DNA from: SB11 sp965222995
GTDB taxonomy: Bacteria > Bacteroidota > Bacteroidia > UBA8524
DNA length: 64,000 nt
Direction: 5' to 3'
Assembly: GCA_965222995.1 (NCBI GenBank)
Contig: OZ244977.1
Span: 744,001-808,000, forward strand
Shown here: positions 16,779 through 26,041 of the stretch, in pieces
Layout: the number at the start of each line of letters is the position of its first letter
Numbering within the stretch: position 1 is the stretch's first letter
Made by a program: the position numbers and the translations under genes
The notes under the pieces: model-generated
Seen by the model: the letters and a program-made list of their open reading frames with translations, nothing else
What the model was told of the DNA's origin: nothing
Databases searched by the model: none

Positions 16779-18923
16779 TTACCGGGTAAAAGCTACTTTA
16801 TCGGTATATAAAGTGTTGTTAATCAATACTTTTACAAAGTATATTCCTTCGGTTAAATTATTATCAATTTTACTAATGTTGTAAGTATGCGTTCCTATAT
16901 TTAAGTTTTCTTTACCAAAATCTTTAATCAAACGTCCTGCAATATCATATACCTGAACATGAGTTTTAGCCTCTGAAGGAAGTGAGAAGCTAAGCGTTGT
17001 AGAATTTGATGCAGGATTTGGGTGAACACCAAAATCAATATCTTGTTTTGTAAATGTGGCTAAAGATGAAATAGTGTTACTTATATTAATATCATCAATA
17101 TAAATTGAGTTTCCACCATTACTTAATGCCTCAAAGCGGAAGCGCACATTACGCCTGTTTGCTCCTGTAATGTTATTTAGTTTAAGAGAGGTCAGCCTCC
17201 ATTCGCTTTCATTAGCCGGAACGAATGATGTTCCTGAAAACGGGTCGGCTGTAGTTAAATTAGTTCCTGTTCGTTGTGATAGTAATACATACGAGTTACC
17301 ACAATCTACAGAGTAAAAAATACGTAAGCGTTCAGTAGCTACACCGGGGCGTGCTGCATAGGCTACTTTAAAGTTTAAATAACCATCTGTAGGACCTATT
17401 TCATCTAAATCAACACCATGCAAATCTAAAACGTAAGACTCTGATGTGCCTGATGACGCGTTTATTTCTGCCCTGATTGATTGGGCTCCTGATGCACTGG
17501 CAACATTAACTTGTCTCCATCCTTTATTAGGAATATTACTACTTACTTCCCAGTTTGTTGGTGGAAAAATATTAGCTTCAAACCCTTCTTGAAGAGGAGT
17601 TTTAATAGCAGCTATAGCAGGCTGTACTTCAATTAGCTGTGTGCGCGTCATAGTAGTTTGACCTGCAGCATTAGATACTTCCAGTGTTACGCTATATTTT
17701 CCGGGAGTGTTATAAGTTACTGTTGGGTTAGGGTCGCTTGATGATGAAGGAGTCCCTCCGGGGAAGCTCCAAGTACGGTTTGCAATTGTTCCACCCCATG
17801 AAACATCTTCGAACGATACTGTTTTACCTGCACAAATTAATTTTGTTTGATTTGAAAAATCAGCTTGAGGCTTGCAGTTAGGTGTAGTAATTATATCAGT
17901 ACCAGTAGCTATTAGGTTTGCTGTAGAAACAAGCTTTTGACGATAATTGGCATTACCCAATACCAAATCCATTCTTGCTTTTTGCCCCCATGTAAACATA
18001 TTTTGGCAATTTCCATTCGCATAGTCCATATAGTTTTCTATTTGGTCTACTTGGTTTGGATTATCGTTTGAACAAGAATTTACACCCGGATTACAACCGA
18101 ATGAGGGTTCTCTCACAGGCGGTGTATCACAAATTCTATCGCCTGTAGTAGAGCAATTGCTACCTCCACAACCTCCCTGGAACGGGTGCGATAAACCTAA
18201 GTAATGACCAACTTCATGGGTAAGTGTTCTTCCTGCTCTGGTAGGGGAACTTGTACCGATTGTTCCTGTAAAGTCTGCACGCATAACTATACCGTCAACA
18301 GCATTTGTATTCGGCAAACTCCAGGGTAAATATGCAAACCCAAGTGTAGTACCTGTTTGGTCGGCAGTTTGCGGGCGAATAGAGTTCACTATCCAAACAT
18401 TAAGATACTTGGTATTATCCCAACGAATAAGTGTTTTAACCTCATCGCGTGTTTGTATGGTTAATGGCGAATAGGTACGTGTAATACCATCAGTACAGTT
18501 TCCATTAGGGTCTTTTGTTGCTAAACGGAATTCAATTTCAGTATCAGCAGCATCTGCCTGAAAAATAGAACGCGTATTTACTCTATCAGCATTCATACGT
18601 CTAAAATCTTCATTCAGAACACGCATTTGGTCTAAAATCTGGTCTTTAGAAATGTTATCATCTCCATAGGTATGGATGATATGAAACACAACGGGTATAA
18701 TACGTACGGCACCACTTTTACGTTTAGTTTCAGAAGTGTTTTGTTGTTGTAAATGCTTATCCCAAGCGGTGTAGAAGTTTTCTTTTAGTTGTTCTGCTTG
18801 CACAGGGTTATTCTTAAAGAATTGTTCTGTTACATGGTCTGTAAGACAAGGTTCAGGGTGGTTTTGGGCATTTATTGCTGTGAAACTTAATGCGGCTACC
18901 AGCCCTAAAAATATTTTCTTCAT
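16779..18923 (-). CDS. Secreted M43 (pappalysin-type) zinc metalloprotease, T9SS cargo
   Basis: 714 residues. A signal peptide (to about AINAQ, residue 20) precedes the protease domain. The metzincin zinc motif HEVGHYLGLSH is at 236-246, with ligands His236, His240 and His246 and catalytic Glu237. Downstream are a cysteine-rich stretch, the Met-turn region (QIENYMDYANGNCQNMFT), a PKD domain (about 350-432, TWSFPGGTP to YSVTLEVSNAAG), a lectin-like beta region, and a T9SS type A sorting domain at the end (VHPNPASNSTTLSFSLP). It is exported and probably surface-bound or released. A close paralogue lies at 29915-32065. Confidence 0.93.
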   Translation of the reverse strand: MKKIFLGLVAALSFTAINAQNHPEPCLTDHVTEQFFKNNPVQAEQLKENFYTAWDKHLQQQNTSETKRKSGAVRIIPVVFHIIHTYGDDNISKDQILDQMRVLNEDFRRMNADRVNTRSIFQADAADTEIEFRLATKDPNGNCTDGITRTYSPLTIQTRDEVKTLIRWDNTKYLNVWIVNSIRPQTADQTGTTLGFAYLPWSLPNTNAVDGIVMRADFTGTIGTSSPTRAGRTLTHEVGHYLGLSHPFQGGCGGSNCSTTGDRICDTPPVREPSFGCNPGVNSCSNDNPNQVDQIENYMDYANGNCQNMFTWGQKARMDLVLGNANYRQKLVSTANLIATGTDIITTPNCKPQADFSNQTKLICAGKTVSFEDVSWGGTIANRTWSFPGGTPSSSSDPNPTVTYNTPGKYSVTLEVSNAAGQTTMTRTQLIEVQPAIAAIKTPLQEGFEANIFPPTNWEVSSNIPNKGWRQVNVASASGAQSIRAEINASSGTSESYVLDLHGVDLDEIGPTDGYLNFKVAYAARPGVATERLRIFYSVDCGNSYVLLSQRTGTNLTTADPFSGTSFVPANESEWRLTSLKLNNITGANRRNVRFRFEALSNGGNSIYIDDINISNTISSLATFTKQDIDFGVHPNPASNSTTLSFSLPSEAKTHVQVYDIAGRLIKDFGKENLNIGTHTYNISKIDNNLTEGIYFVKVLINNTLYTDKVAFTR

Positions 18924-18961
18924 ATTGTTATTGGTGGGTAATTTTTTTGTTAAAAATCTGT

Positions 18962-18969
18962 CAAAGGTA
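18962..18969 (-). promoter_or_regulatory. -7 box (TACCTTTG) of the first M43 protease gene
   Basis: Perfect TAnnTTTG match 38 bases before the ATG at 18923. No TTG is found at the expected -33 position. It indicates that the protease is transcribed separately from the symporter gene upstream. Confidence 0.45.
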
Positions 18970-19038
18970 AATTTTTAACGATGAATCTACTTCTTATGAC
19001 GACACTTTTAAGTTTTTTGTTCACGAGAATCAAAAAAA

Positions 19039-20340
19039 TTAGGCTATAGGTTCAAGTTTTCCTTCTTGTTTGGCTATGATACAGGTAACAGTTGCATCAC
19101 CTGTTACATTAATGGCTGTGCGGCACATATCAATAATTCTGTCTGGTCCCATAATTAATGCAATACCTTCAACAGGTATGCCTACAGATGATAACACTAT
19201 TGCCAGCATTATCATACCCGCCCCGGGTACACCTGCCGAACCAATTGAAGCTAAGGTGGCAGTGAGTATTATGGTTAATAAATCAGCAAATGTGAGGTCT
19301 ATATTAAAAACCTGAGCTATAAATACAGCCGCAACGGTTTGGTATAAACTGGTACCATCCATATTAATTGTGGCACCTAAGGGCAACACAAAGCTAGCTA
19401 CTTCACTTTTAACTCCGATACGTTCTTCAGCATTTTCAATATTTAAAGGAAGGGTGGCATTACTGCTACTGGTAGAAAATGCAAGTAACTGAACCGGACG
19501 CATTTTTTTAAGAAACCAAAGCGGTTTTAACTTGGCAAATGCTTTTAGCATAGGCATGTACACTAAGCCGGCATGTAATAATAGCCCTACTAAGACAGTA
19601 ATGGTATATAACCCTAATGCAGTTAGCAAACCAATTGTTTTACTTGGGTCGTCTCCTGCTAAATCAGTAATCACACCACTTATCAAGGCAAATACTCCAA
19701 TAGGGGCTATCAGCATTATAAGGTCTACCATCTTCAGAATTACCTCGTTAGCACTTTTCAAAACATCAAGCAGGGGTTTGGTTTTTTCTAAAGGAACAAG
19801 AATCATAGATATACCAAAAATTACCGCTATAAGTACCATAGAAAGCATTTTTCTGTTGTTGCTGGCAGCTTCTATAAGGTTTTGCGGAAAAATATCTACC
19901 AAAGGCTGCAAAGGTTTTTTGCTCCTGTCTTCTTTCAGTTTATCAGCATTAGAATTTTTCTCGGCCGCTTTATCTTTATAAGAATCAAGCAAGCTGGTTT
20001 TATCTTCTTCTGATATAGCATTACCTGGATTAAAGATATAAGCTGTACCCAATCCTATTGTAATGGCAAATACTGTTGTTGTAACAAAAATACCAATAGT
20101 TCTCCCGCCAATTCTCCCAAGTTTATTTACATCATTTAAACTACTGATTCCTACAATTAGCGATACAATAATCATAGGAACTGCTAAGAGTTTTAGCAGG
20201 TTTACAAATATTTCACCTATAGGTGCGATATAAAGACTATTGGCATTTCCCCAGCCAAAATTAACAGCGAGTACACCCCAAATTACTCCGGCAATTAAAC
20301 CGATTAGAATTTTCGTGTGAAGAGGAAGTTTTTTAAACAT
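19039..20340 (-). CDS. Dicarboxylate/amino acid:cation symporter (DAACS family)
   Basis: 433-residue inner-membrane symporter related to GltP and DctA, which take up glutamate, aspartate or C4-dicarboxylates with Na+ or H+. It has about eight membrane segments plus two re-entrant loops. Family signatures are STSSSNATLPLNIENAEE (first serine-rich hairpin) and GATINMDGTSLYQ (NMDGT motif), then SIGSAGVPGAGMIML. A charged, lysine-rich loop near residues 115-145 is longer than in GltP. The substrate cannot be fixed. It lies 62 bases after aroC with its own -7 box. Confidence 0.92.
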   Translation of the reverse strand: MFKKLPLHTKILIGLIAGVIWGVLAVNFGWGNANSLYIAPIGEIFVNLLKLLAVPMIIVSLIVGISSLNDVNKLGRIGGRTIGIFVTTTVFAITIGLGTAYIFNPGNAISEEDKTSLLDSYKDKAAEKNSNADKLKEDRSKKPLQPLVDIFPQNLIEAASNNRKMLSMVLIAVIFGISMILVPLEKTKPLLDVLKSANEVILKMVDLIMLIAPIGVFALISGVITDLAGDDPSKTIGLLTALGLYTITVLVGLLLHAGLVYMPMLKAFAKLKPLWFLKKMRPVQLLAFSTSSSNATLPLNIENAEERIGVKSEVASFVLPLGATINMDGTSLYQTVAAVFIAQVFNIDLTFADLLTIILTATLASIGSAGVPGAGMIMLAIVLSSVGIPVEGIALIMGPDRIIDMCRTAINVTGDATVTCIIAKQEGKLEPIA

Positions 20341-20366
20341 TCAGTAGCTTTTTAAATGACAAGTGC

Positions 20367-20374
20367 CAAAAATA
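20367..20374 (-). promoter_or_regulatory. -7 box (TATTTTTG) of the symporter gene
   Basis: Perfect TAnnTTTG match in the 62-base gap between aroC and the symporter gene, 26 bases before its ATG. No clear -33 TTG. Confidence 0.4.
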
Positions 20375-20402
20375 GCCAAATTTTTAATTGAAACTAAGGC
20401 GG

Positions 20403-21479
20403 TTATTGCAATGCTTTATTTCGTAATAAATGGTCAGCAAAAACTAGGGCTGCCATTGCCTCAACTATAGGCACAGCGCGTGGTAGTACACAAGGGTCGT
20501 GCCTGCCTTTGGCTTCTAAATCAATGGTATCACCTTGTTGGTTAACGGTTTTTTGTTGCTTGCTAATGGTGGCAGTAGGTTTAAAGCCAATTTTGCAGTA
20601 AATATCCATTCCATTGCTAATGCCCCCTTGAATACCACCGCTATTGTTGCCGGAAGTTTTTACCCTACCGTTTTCTGTGATAAAACTATCGTTGTGTTTA
20701 CTTCCTTTCAGTTTAGTGCCAGCAAAGCCACTTCCATATTCAAAGCCTTTGGTAGCGTTTATGCTTAGCATAGCTTTTGCCAAGTCTGCTTGCAGTTTAT
20801 CAAAAACAGGTTCTCCTAACCCTACAGGTGTATTTTGCACTACACAAGTAATACAACCTCCTAAGCTATCCCCCTCATTTTTTGCATCTTCAATTAAGGC
20901 AATCATTTTATTGGCTGTTTCCGGGTGCGGGCAACGCACTGTATTGCTTTCTGTTAAGGTCAAATCCAATTCAGTATAAGGTAGGGGTGTTTCTACTTGC
21001 CCAACTTGGTTTACATAAGCTTTTAAACTCATTCCTTCTTTATTAAGTAGAAGTTTAGCAACTGCACCTGCAGCTACTACAGAAGCTGTTGCACGTGCTG
21101 ATGAGCGTCCGCCTCCTCTGTAATCCCTAATGCCGTATTTCGCTTCATATACATAATCGGCATGTGATGGTCGGTATACATTTTTTAAAGCTGAATAATC
21201 TTTGCTACGTTGGTCTTTATTAGGAATTATAATGGTTATTGGTGCGCCAGTGGTTTTTCCTTCAAAAACACCACTAAGTATTTGTATTTGGTCTTCCTCG
21301 TTTCTTTGTGTGGTAAGTTCTGATTGACCCGGGCGACGGCGGTTCATCTCATTTTGAATGAAATCCAAATCAACTTCTAAAAGAGAAGGGCAGCCATCTA
21401 TTACAACCCCAACAGCTTCACCATGCGATTCGCCAAAAGTTGTTATTTTAAAAAGTGTTCCAAGCGTATTTCCAGCCAT
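20403..21479 (-). CDS. aroC: Chorismate synthase
   Basis: Final shikimate-pathway step: EPSP to chorismate, using reduced FMN. 358 residues, standard length. Signatures: FGESHGEAVGVVIDGCP near the N-terminus, RRRPGQSELTTQRNEEDQ, the central YRGGGRSSARATASVVAAGA, and GRHDPCVLPRAVPIVEAM near the C-terminus. It starts seven bases after the stop of maf and is read in the same direction, so a prenyltransferase-maf-aroC operon is likely. Confidence 0.96.
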   Translation of the reverse strand: MAGNTLGTLFKITTFGESHGEAVGVVIDGCPSLLEVDLDFIQNEMNRRRPGQSELTTQRNEEDQIQILSGVFEGKTTGAPITIIIPNKDQRSKDYSALKNVYRPSHADYVYEAKYGIRDYRGGGRSSARATASVVAAGAVAKLLLNKEGMSLKAYVNQVGQVETPLPYTELDLTLTESNTVRCPHPETANKMIALIEDAKNEGDSLGGCITCVVQNTPVGLGEPVFDKLQADLAKAMLSINATKGFEYGSGFAGTKLKGSKHNDSFITENGRVKTSGNNSGGIQGGISNGMDIYCKIGFKPTATISKQQKTVNQQGDTIDLEAKGRHDPCVLPRAVPIVEAMAALVFADHLLRNKALQ

Positions 21480-21486
21480 AATTTAA

Positions 21487-22053
21487 TTATCTGTTACTGG
21501 TTAAGTTATTTAGTTCCTTATAAAAACGCTCAAGGGGGAACCCAACCACGTTGTTATAGCAACCGTTTATCTTTTCTACAAAGCGGTACCCTATCCACTC
21601 TTGTATACCGTAGGCCCCCGCTTTATCGTAAGGTTTATAGGTGTTTATGTAGTATGTGATTGATTCGTCGTCAATTTCACTAAAATATACTTCCGTATCG
21701 CCACAAAAGGTATGTGTTTGGTTTGTTGCTTTCAAGCAAACTCCTGTATACACGCGGTGTTTTTTGTTGCTTAGGCTTTTTATCATGTCAAAAGCCTCGT
21801 TAAAATCAGCAGGTTTGTTAAGCACTTTATTGTCTACCCAAACAGTTGTATCTGCTGTTACCAGTACTTTGTTTTCAAGATTACCAGTGTAGGCATTAGC
21901 TTTCTTTTCTGCTAGAAACATAGGGATTTCTTCAGCCTGCAAAGTAGCAGGAAAGCTTTCCTCAACGTCAATATTAACCACTTCAAATACAAAGCCTGCA
22001 TCTTTTAAAAGTTGTTGTCGTCTGGGTGATTTTGAGGCTAATAATAAATCCAT
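21487..22053 (-). CDS. maf: Maf-like nucleoside triphosphate pyrophosphatase
   Basis: Hydrolyses non-canonical or methylated nucleoside triphosphates (dTTP/UTP-type activity in the YhdE subgroup); a housekeeping role. 188 residues. The N-terminal signature LASKSPRRQQLLKDAGF and the catalytic aspartate region LVTADTTVW are present, as are HRVYTGVCLK and KAGAYGIQEW. It abuts the prenyltransferase gene: its ATG follows directly on that stop codon (22054). It was earlier called a septum inhibitor in other bacteria. Confidence 0.92.
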   Translation of the reverse strand: MDLLLASKSPRRQQLLKDAGFVFEVVNIDVEESFPATLQAEEIPMFLAEKKANAYTGNLENKVLVTADTTVWVDNKVLNKPADFNEAFDMIKSLSNKKHRVYTGVCLKATNQTHTFCGDTEVYFSEIDDESITYYINTYKPYDKAGAYGIQEWIGYRFVEKINGCYNNVVGFPLERFYKELNNLTSNR

Positions 22054-22920
22054 TTATAAAATAAAATACATAGATATAATGCCTGAAAGCATAATTAGTT
22101 TGCTTAATAAGCTGGCTTGTGAGTAATGTTTTTTTTCTTTTGCCCAATATAGTAACAATACTAAACCAACAGTAGGTAATATGGTGAAAATTACTAAATA
22201 ATAAAATGCCCATAGGCGTATATTTAATAAGCACCATATAGCAAATACCAGCATACACATTAGTAATAATACTGCTTGGGCTACTGCCATTTTTTGGGCA
22301 AAACTTGTCCCTTTTACAACAGGTAAAGTAGGATAGTTGGCTTTTTTGTCTCCTTCAACATCTTCAATGTCTTTAGCAATTTCACGTACCAAAGTGGTAA
22401 AGAATGCAAAGGCTGCATATACCCAAATAGCAAATATTTCTATTTCAGGAAAAATAAATAGTAATACCAGTAGTACCACAGCACTCATTACTGCTATGGC
22501 AATATTTCCCAGCAAAACAGTTTTTTTAAGTTTATAACTGTAGAAATAAAGTAATGCAACCATAACAAAGCATATTAACCCTACATATAATGAGGAAGCT
22601 AACCCGAATAAAATTCCTAAAACACTTATGCCATAATATGCTAACCCGAAATTTGATTTGTTTAGAGCTGTGATAATCACCTTATCAGGTTTGTTGATGG
22701 TATCGGCTTCAAAATCAAAAATATCATTAATAATGTAGCCTCCCGCAGCTATACAAAGCGTTGCTAAAAGAGCAAACCATAAACTAATATTCTGCCAAAC
22801 AATTGCATCATCAGGAGTTAGCCATGCAGCACTTAATAACTGCGTTGCAGCCATTATAAGTAAGTTGGGGTAGCGTACTACTTTTATAAATGCTGATATT
22901 TTTATGCTTTGGCTTGGCAT
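22054..22920 (-). CDS. UbiA-family prenyltransferase, probably (geranylgeranyl)glycerol-phosphate type
   Basis: Integral membrane prenyltransferase of 288 residues with about eight or nine helices. Both aspartate motifs are visible: NDIFDFEAD at 65-73 and DIEDVEGD at 184-191, which bind the prenyl diphosphate through Mg2+. The second motif within VREIAKDIEDVEGDK is the form found in bacterial proteins that databases name geranylgeranylglycerol-phosphate geranylgeranyltransferase, an archaeal-type lipid step. Whether it makes ether lipid or another prenylated product here is not shown. No GGGP synthase gene is next to it. It heads a likely operon with maf and aroC. Confidence 0.8.
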   Translation of the reverse strand: MPSQSIKISAFIKVVRYPNLLIMAATQLLSAAWLTPDDAIVWQNISLWFALLATLCIAAGGYIINDIFDFEADTINKPDKVIITALNKSNFGLAYYGISVLGILFGLASSLYVGLICFVMVALLYFYSYKLKKTVLLGNIAIAVMSAVVLLVLLFIFPEIEIFAIWVYAAFAFFTTLVREIAKDIEDVEGDKKANYPTLPVVKGTSFAQKMAVAQAVLLLMCMLVFAIWCLLNIRLWAFYYLVIFTILPTVGLVLLLYWAKEKKHYSQASLLSKLIMLSGIISMYFIL

Positions 22921-23003
22921 TTAGAGCAAAAGTCGAATAAAAAGGGCAATTTATCTATCAGGAAGGTATTAGCTGATTATTTAAAGGCTATTTCGTAGCA
23001 ACT

Positions 23004-25466
23004 ATGAAAAAAGCTGTTGTTTTTCTTTTACTCTTAACTCCTATTGTGCATTCGGCTCAGATGGTTGTAAGCGGTACTGTGGTAGATGGTGATGATAAAA
23101 GCGAATTACCCTATGTAAATGTATATGTAAAAAACACTACACAGGGCACCTATACAGACAGAAAGGGAAAGTTTTCACTAACTATTTATGGCTCTGAAGC
23201 AGTAATAGTATTCAGTTCTATTGGGTATAAAAAACAAGAGGTTAGAGTAACTAAAAGCATGGAGTTGAGCATTGTGATGCAATCGCTGGCACTATCACTT
23301 GAAGAAACTATTGTTTTGCCCGGTGAAAACCCTGCTGATGCGATAATGCGAAAAGTAGTTGAAAACAGAAACCGGCACGACCCTGAAAATCTAAAAACAT
23401 TTAAGTATAAAAGTTACAACAAGTTTGTGATAAACATTAACAAAAGAGAGCTTGATAACTTTAATAACGATAGTATCGATATAAATGATAGTGTAGCCAC
23501 TGCAAAACGGGATTCCGTATTACGAAACAAAGAGAAAACTTTTGAAGACACTTTACTTAATGAAATGAACCTGTTTCTTATGGAAAGTGTCACCGAAAAA
23601 AAATACAGAAAGCCCAATAAATATAAAGAAACCGTTTTAGCCAGTCGTATTTCGGGGGTGAAAAATGCCCAATATGTGCTTTTGGCAGAAGAACTTCAAT
23701 CGTTTTCATTTTACAGCAACTACATAAAAGTTTTAGGGAAAGAGTATTTAAGCCCAATTACTAAAGGGAATACTAAGAAGTATTTGTTTATACTTCAAGA
23801 TACTGTAGAGAATGCGGGCGAACAGGCTTATATTATTTACTACCAGCCCAGGAAGGGTAAAAACTTTGAGGGGCTGACAGGCCTTTTATATATTAATACT
23901 AAGAACTTCGCTGTACTTAAAGCTACAGCTAATGTTGCCGATAAAGGCTCGGGTATTAGCACACAAGTTGTGCAGCAATTCAAAAAACTTAATAATAAGG
24001 TGTATTTCCCCGTGCAGTTTACATCTGATTTTTATTTTAAGGGTATTTCTGTGGCATTTGGAGATAGTACAGGCACGAGAGATTATTCACCCTTAGGAAA
24101 ATCAAAAACACTATTGTATGACATTAGCTTAGACAATAATTTCAGACGAAGAGAATTTGATAATGTAGTATTAGAGTACGCTCCTGATGCTTTAAGAAAA
24201 GACTCTTCATTTTGGAATAAAAATCGTCAAGAGAAACTCACTAGCAAAGATTCACTCACTTATGTTTTTATTGATAGTATTGGCGAAGAAATAAATTTAG
24301 ATAGACGACTACAGTTTTTACGTATTCTTCAGACACGCCAGCTACCTATAGGACCTATAAATATTCATGTTGAAGATATAATTAAGTTTAACAATTTTGA
24401 GGGTGCCAGGCTAGGTATGCATGTATCTACCAATAACCGTTTAAGTAAGCGATTTAAACTTGGAGGCTACTATGCATACGGGTTTAAGGACCAGTATAGC
24501 AAATACGGTGGCGATTTTCACTTGTACCTTAATAAATCACAATCATCAGCCTTAAACTTCTTATATAGTAATGATGTGGCTGAAACAGGAAATCACACAC
24601 CATTGCAATATGAGTTGCAGGATCAGGAAAAAATCAGGTTGTTATATGTAGCTATGATGGATAGGGTAGAACGTAGTAAAGCAAGTCTTAACCTTAGGTT
24701 ATTGCGCTACCTTACTGTTGATGGAGGTATAGAGCAGGTAAATAAAAAAGTTACCACTATTTATAGGTTTGGTGATGGGTTGCAGCAATACTTTAAGTTT
24801 ACAAATGCTGTAGTATCATTACGTTGGGCACCCGGAGAAAAACTAATTGAATCTTTTGGGAGATATAGACCTAAAAAACGTAGCCGTTCGCTTGTTATAA
24901 ATGCAACTATAACAAAAGGTATAAATAACATATTGGGAGGTGAATTTGACTTTTTACGTACCGATGTTATGGCCGATTATAAATTTAGAATACGTAATTT
25001 GGGTAACACACATATACGATTGGCAACAGGTTTTGTGAATAATAATGTACCTATAACTGAGATGTATTTTGGAAAGGCAGGGTATAACAACAGAAATATA
25101 TCATTAATTACTCCTTTTGCATTTGAGACCATGCGCTACAATGAGTTTTTTGGCAATGAATACGGAGCATTATTTTTCCGTCATGATTTTGGGAGTCTGT
25201 TATACAAAACACCCAAATGGAGCCCACAAGTATTATTAATAACCAATATATACTTTAGCAGGTTATCTAATTCTTCAATACACAAATTCTTACCCCTAAA
25301 TCCAGCTGATAAAGGATTTTATGAAAGCGGGGTGCAAGTAAACAATATTTTCAAAGTGAATTTTGCAGGATATGGGGCAGGAGTATTCTATCGCTACGGT
25401 CCATATAGCAATGGTGAAATTCTAAAAAATATTGTAGGAAAACTTACTGTTAATTTTGCTTTTTAG
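23004..25466 (+). CDS. DUF5686 outer-membrane protein with carboxypeptidase-like domain
   Basis: 820 residues. A signal peptide (to about HSAQ, residue 18) is followed by a carboxypeptidase-regulatory-like domain (about 22-95, VSGTVVDGDDKSELPYVNVY to FSSIGYKKQEV), a middle region starting NPADAIMRKVVENRNRHDPE that marks DUF5686, and a long C-terminal part that looks like a beta-barrel and ends LTVNFAF. The family is widespread in Bacteroidota and its function is unknown. It is divergent from the prenyltransferase gene by 83 bases. Confidence 0.85.
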   Translation: MKKAVVFLLLLTPIVHSAQMVVSGTVVDGDDKSELPYVNVYVKNTTQGTYTDRKGKFSLTIYGSEAVIVFSSIGYKKQEVRVTKSMELSIVMQSLALSLEETIVLPGENPADAIMRKVVENRNRHDPENLKTFKYKSYNKFVININKRELDNFNNDSIDINDSVATAKRDSVLRNKEKTFEDTLLNEMNLFLMESVTEKKYRKPNKYKETVLASRISGVKNAQYVLLAEELQSFSFYSNYIKVLGKEYLSPITKGNTKKYLFILQDTVENAGEQAYIIYYQPRKGKNFEGLTGLLYINTKNFAVLKATANVADKGSGISTQVVQQFKKLNNKVYFPVQFTSDFYFKGISVAFGDSTGTRDYSPLGKSKTLLYDISLDNNFRRREFDNVVLEYAPDALRKDSSFWNKNRQEKLTSKDSLTYVFIDSIGEEINLDRRLQFLRILQTRQLPIGPINIHVEDIIKFNNFEGARLGMHVSTNNRLSKRFKLGGYYAYGFKDQYSKYGGDFHLYLNKSQSSALNFLYSNDVAETGNHTPLQYELQDQEKIRLLYVAMMDRVERSKASLNLRLLRYLTVDGGIEQVNKKVTTIYRFGDGLQQYFKFTNAVVSLRWAPGEKLIESFGRYRPKKRSRSLVINATITKGINNILGGEFDFLRTDVMADYKFRIRNLGNTHIRLATGFVNNNVPITEMYFGKAGYNNRNISLITPFAFETMRYNEFFGNEYGALFFRHDFGSLLYKTPKWSPQVLLITNIYFSRLSNSSIHKFLPLNPADKGFYESGVQVNNIFKVNFAGYGAGVFYRYGPYSNGEILKNIVGKLTVNFAF

Positions 25467-25514
25467 TGTTTTAATTTTCTGAATTTCAGAGAGTTAAAAA
25501 ATTTTCTTAAAATG

Positions 25515-25543
25515 CTGTAACTTTCGGTAACCCTTTACCGTAT
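25515..25543 (+). promoter_or_regulatory. Possible ECF-type promoter and inverted repeat before the sigma gene
   Basis: TGTAAC (25515-25520) and CGTAT (25539-25543) are 18 bases apart, like the -35 (AAC core) and -10 (CGT-type) elements recognised by many ECF sigma factors. Between them lies the inverted repeat CGGTAA-CCCT-TTACCG (25525-25540). Autoregulation by the sigma factor encoded at 25556 is inferred, not shown. Confidence 0.35.
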
Positions 25544-25555
25544 TACCATCAAACA

Positions 25556-26041
25556 ATGAACAAGCAGCAATATAACCAATGTGTGGATGTATACGCTGAC
25601 AGCCTTTATCGGTTTATCCTTAAAAACTTAGGAGACTCGTTTGAAGCTGACAATATTGTTCAGAATACGTTTGAAAAACTTTGGCTAAAAAGAGATGAGG
25701 TAATTTTTGAAAAAGCTAAACCTTACTTATTTAAAATAGCCTACAACAATATGATTGACGTGATACGGCAAAACAAAAAAATAGTTCAAATAGATACTGA
25801 GACGCACGACCGTGAGGCAGATACACAAGAATATAGTGGCTTGCACGAGGTATTGAAAAAAGGACTGGAAAAATTGCCTGAGAAGCAACGTATTGTGGTA
25901 ACTCTTCGCGACTATGAAGGGTATAGTTATGATGAAATAGCAGAGATAACCGGGCTTAATTTACAGCAAGTGAAGGTGTATATATACAGAGCCCGTTTGG
26001 CATTAAAAGAATTTATAGGAAAACCGGAGGTGTTAATATGA
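25556..26041 (+). CDS. ECF-type RNA polymerase sigma factor
   Basis: 161 residues. Region 2 includes FEADNIVQNTFEKLW and KPYLFKIAYNNMIDVIRQNK; region 4 is a helix-turn-helix with LPEKQRIVVTLRDYEGYSYD and NLQQVKVYIYRARLALKEF. There is no region 1 or 3, as in group 4 factors. It overlaps the following gene by four bases (ATGA), the usual sigma/anti-sigma arrangement. It would redirect RNA polymerase to an envelope-related regulon, perhaps including its own operon. Confidence 0.93.
   Translation: MNKQQYNQCVDVYADSLYRFILKNLGDSFEADNIVQNTFEKLWLKRDEVIFEKAKPYLFKIAYNNMIDVIRQNKKIVQIDTETHDREADTQEYSGLHEVLKKGLEKLPEKQRIVVTLRDYEGYSYDEIAEITGLNLQQVKVYIYRARLALKEFIGKPEVLI

Noticed and set aside
23004..25466. 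TonB-dependent receptor call for the DUF5686 protein
   Set aside because: It has the carboxypeptidase-like N-terminal domain but no plug domain, and the middle region fits DUF5686.
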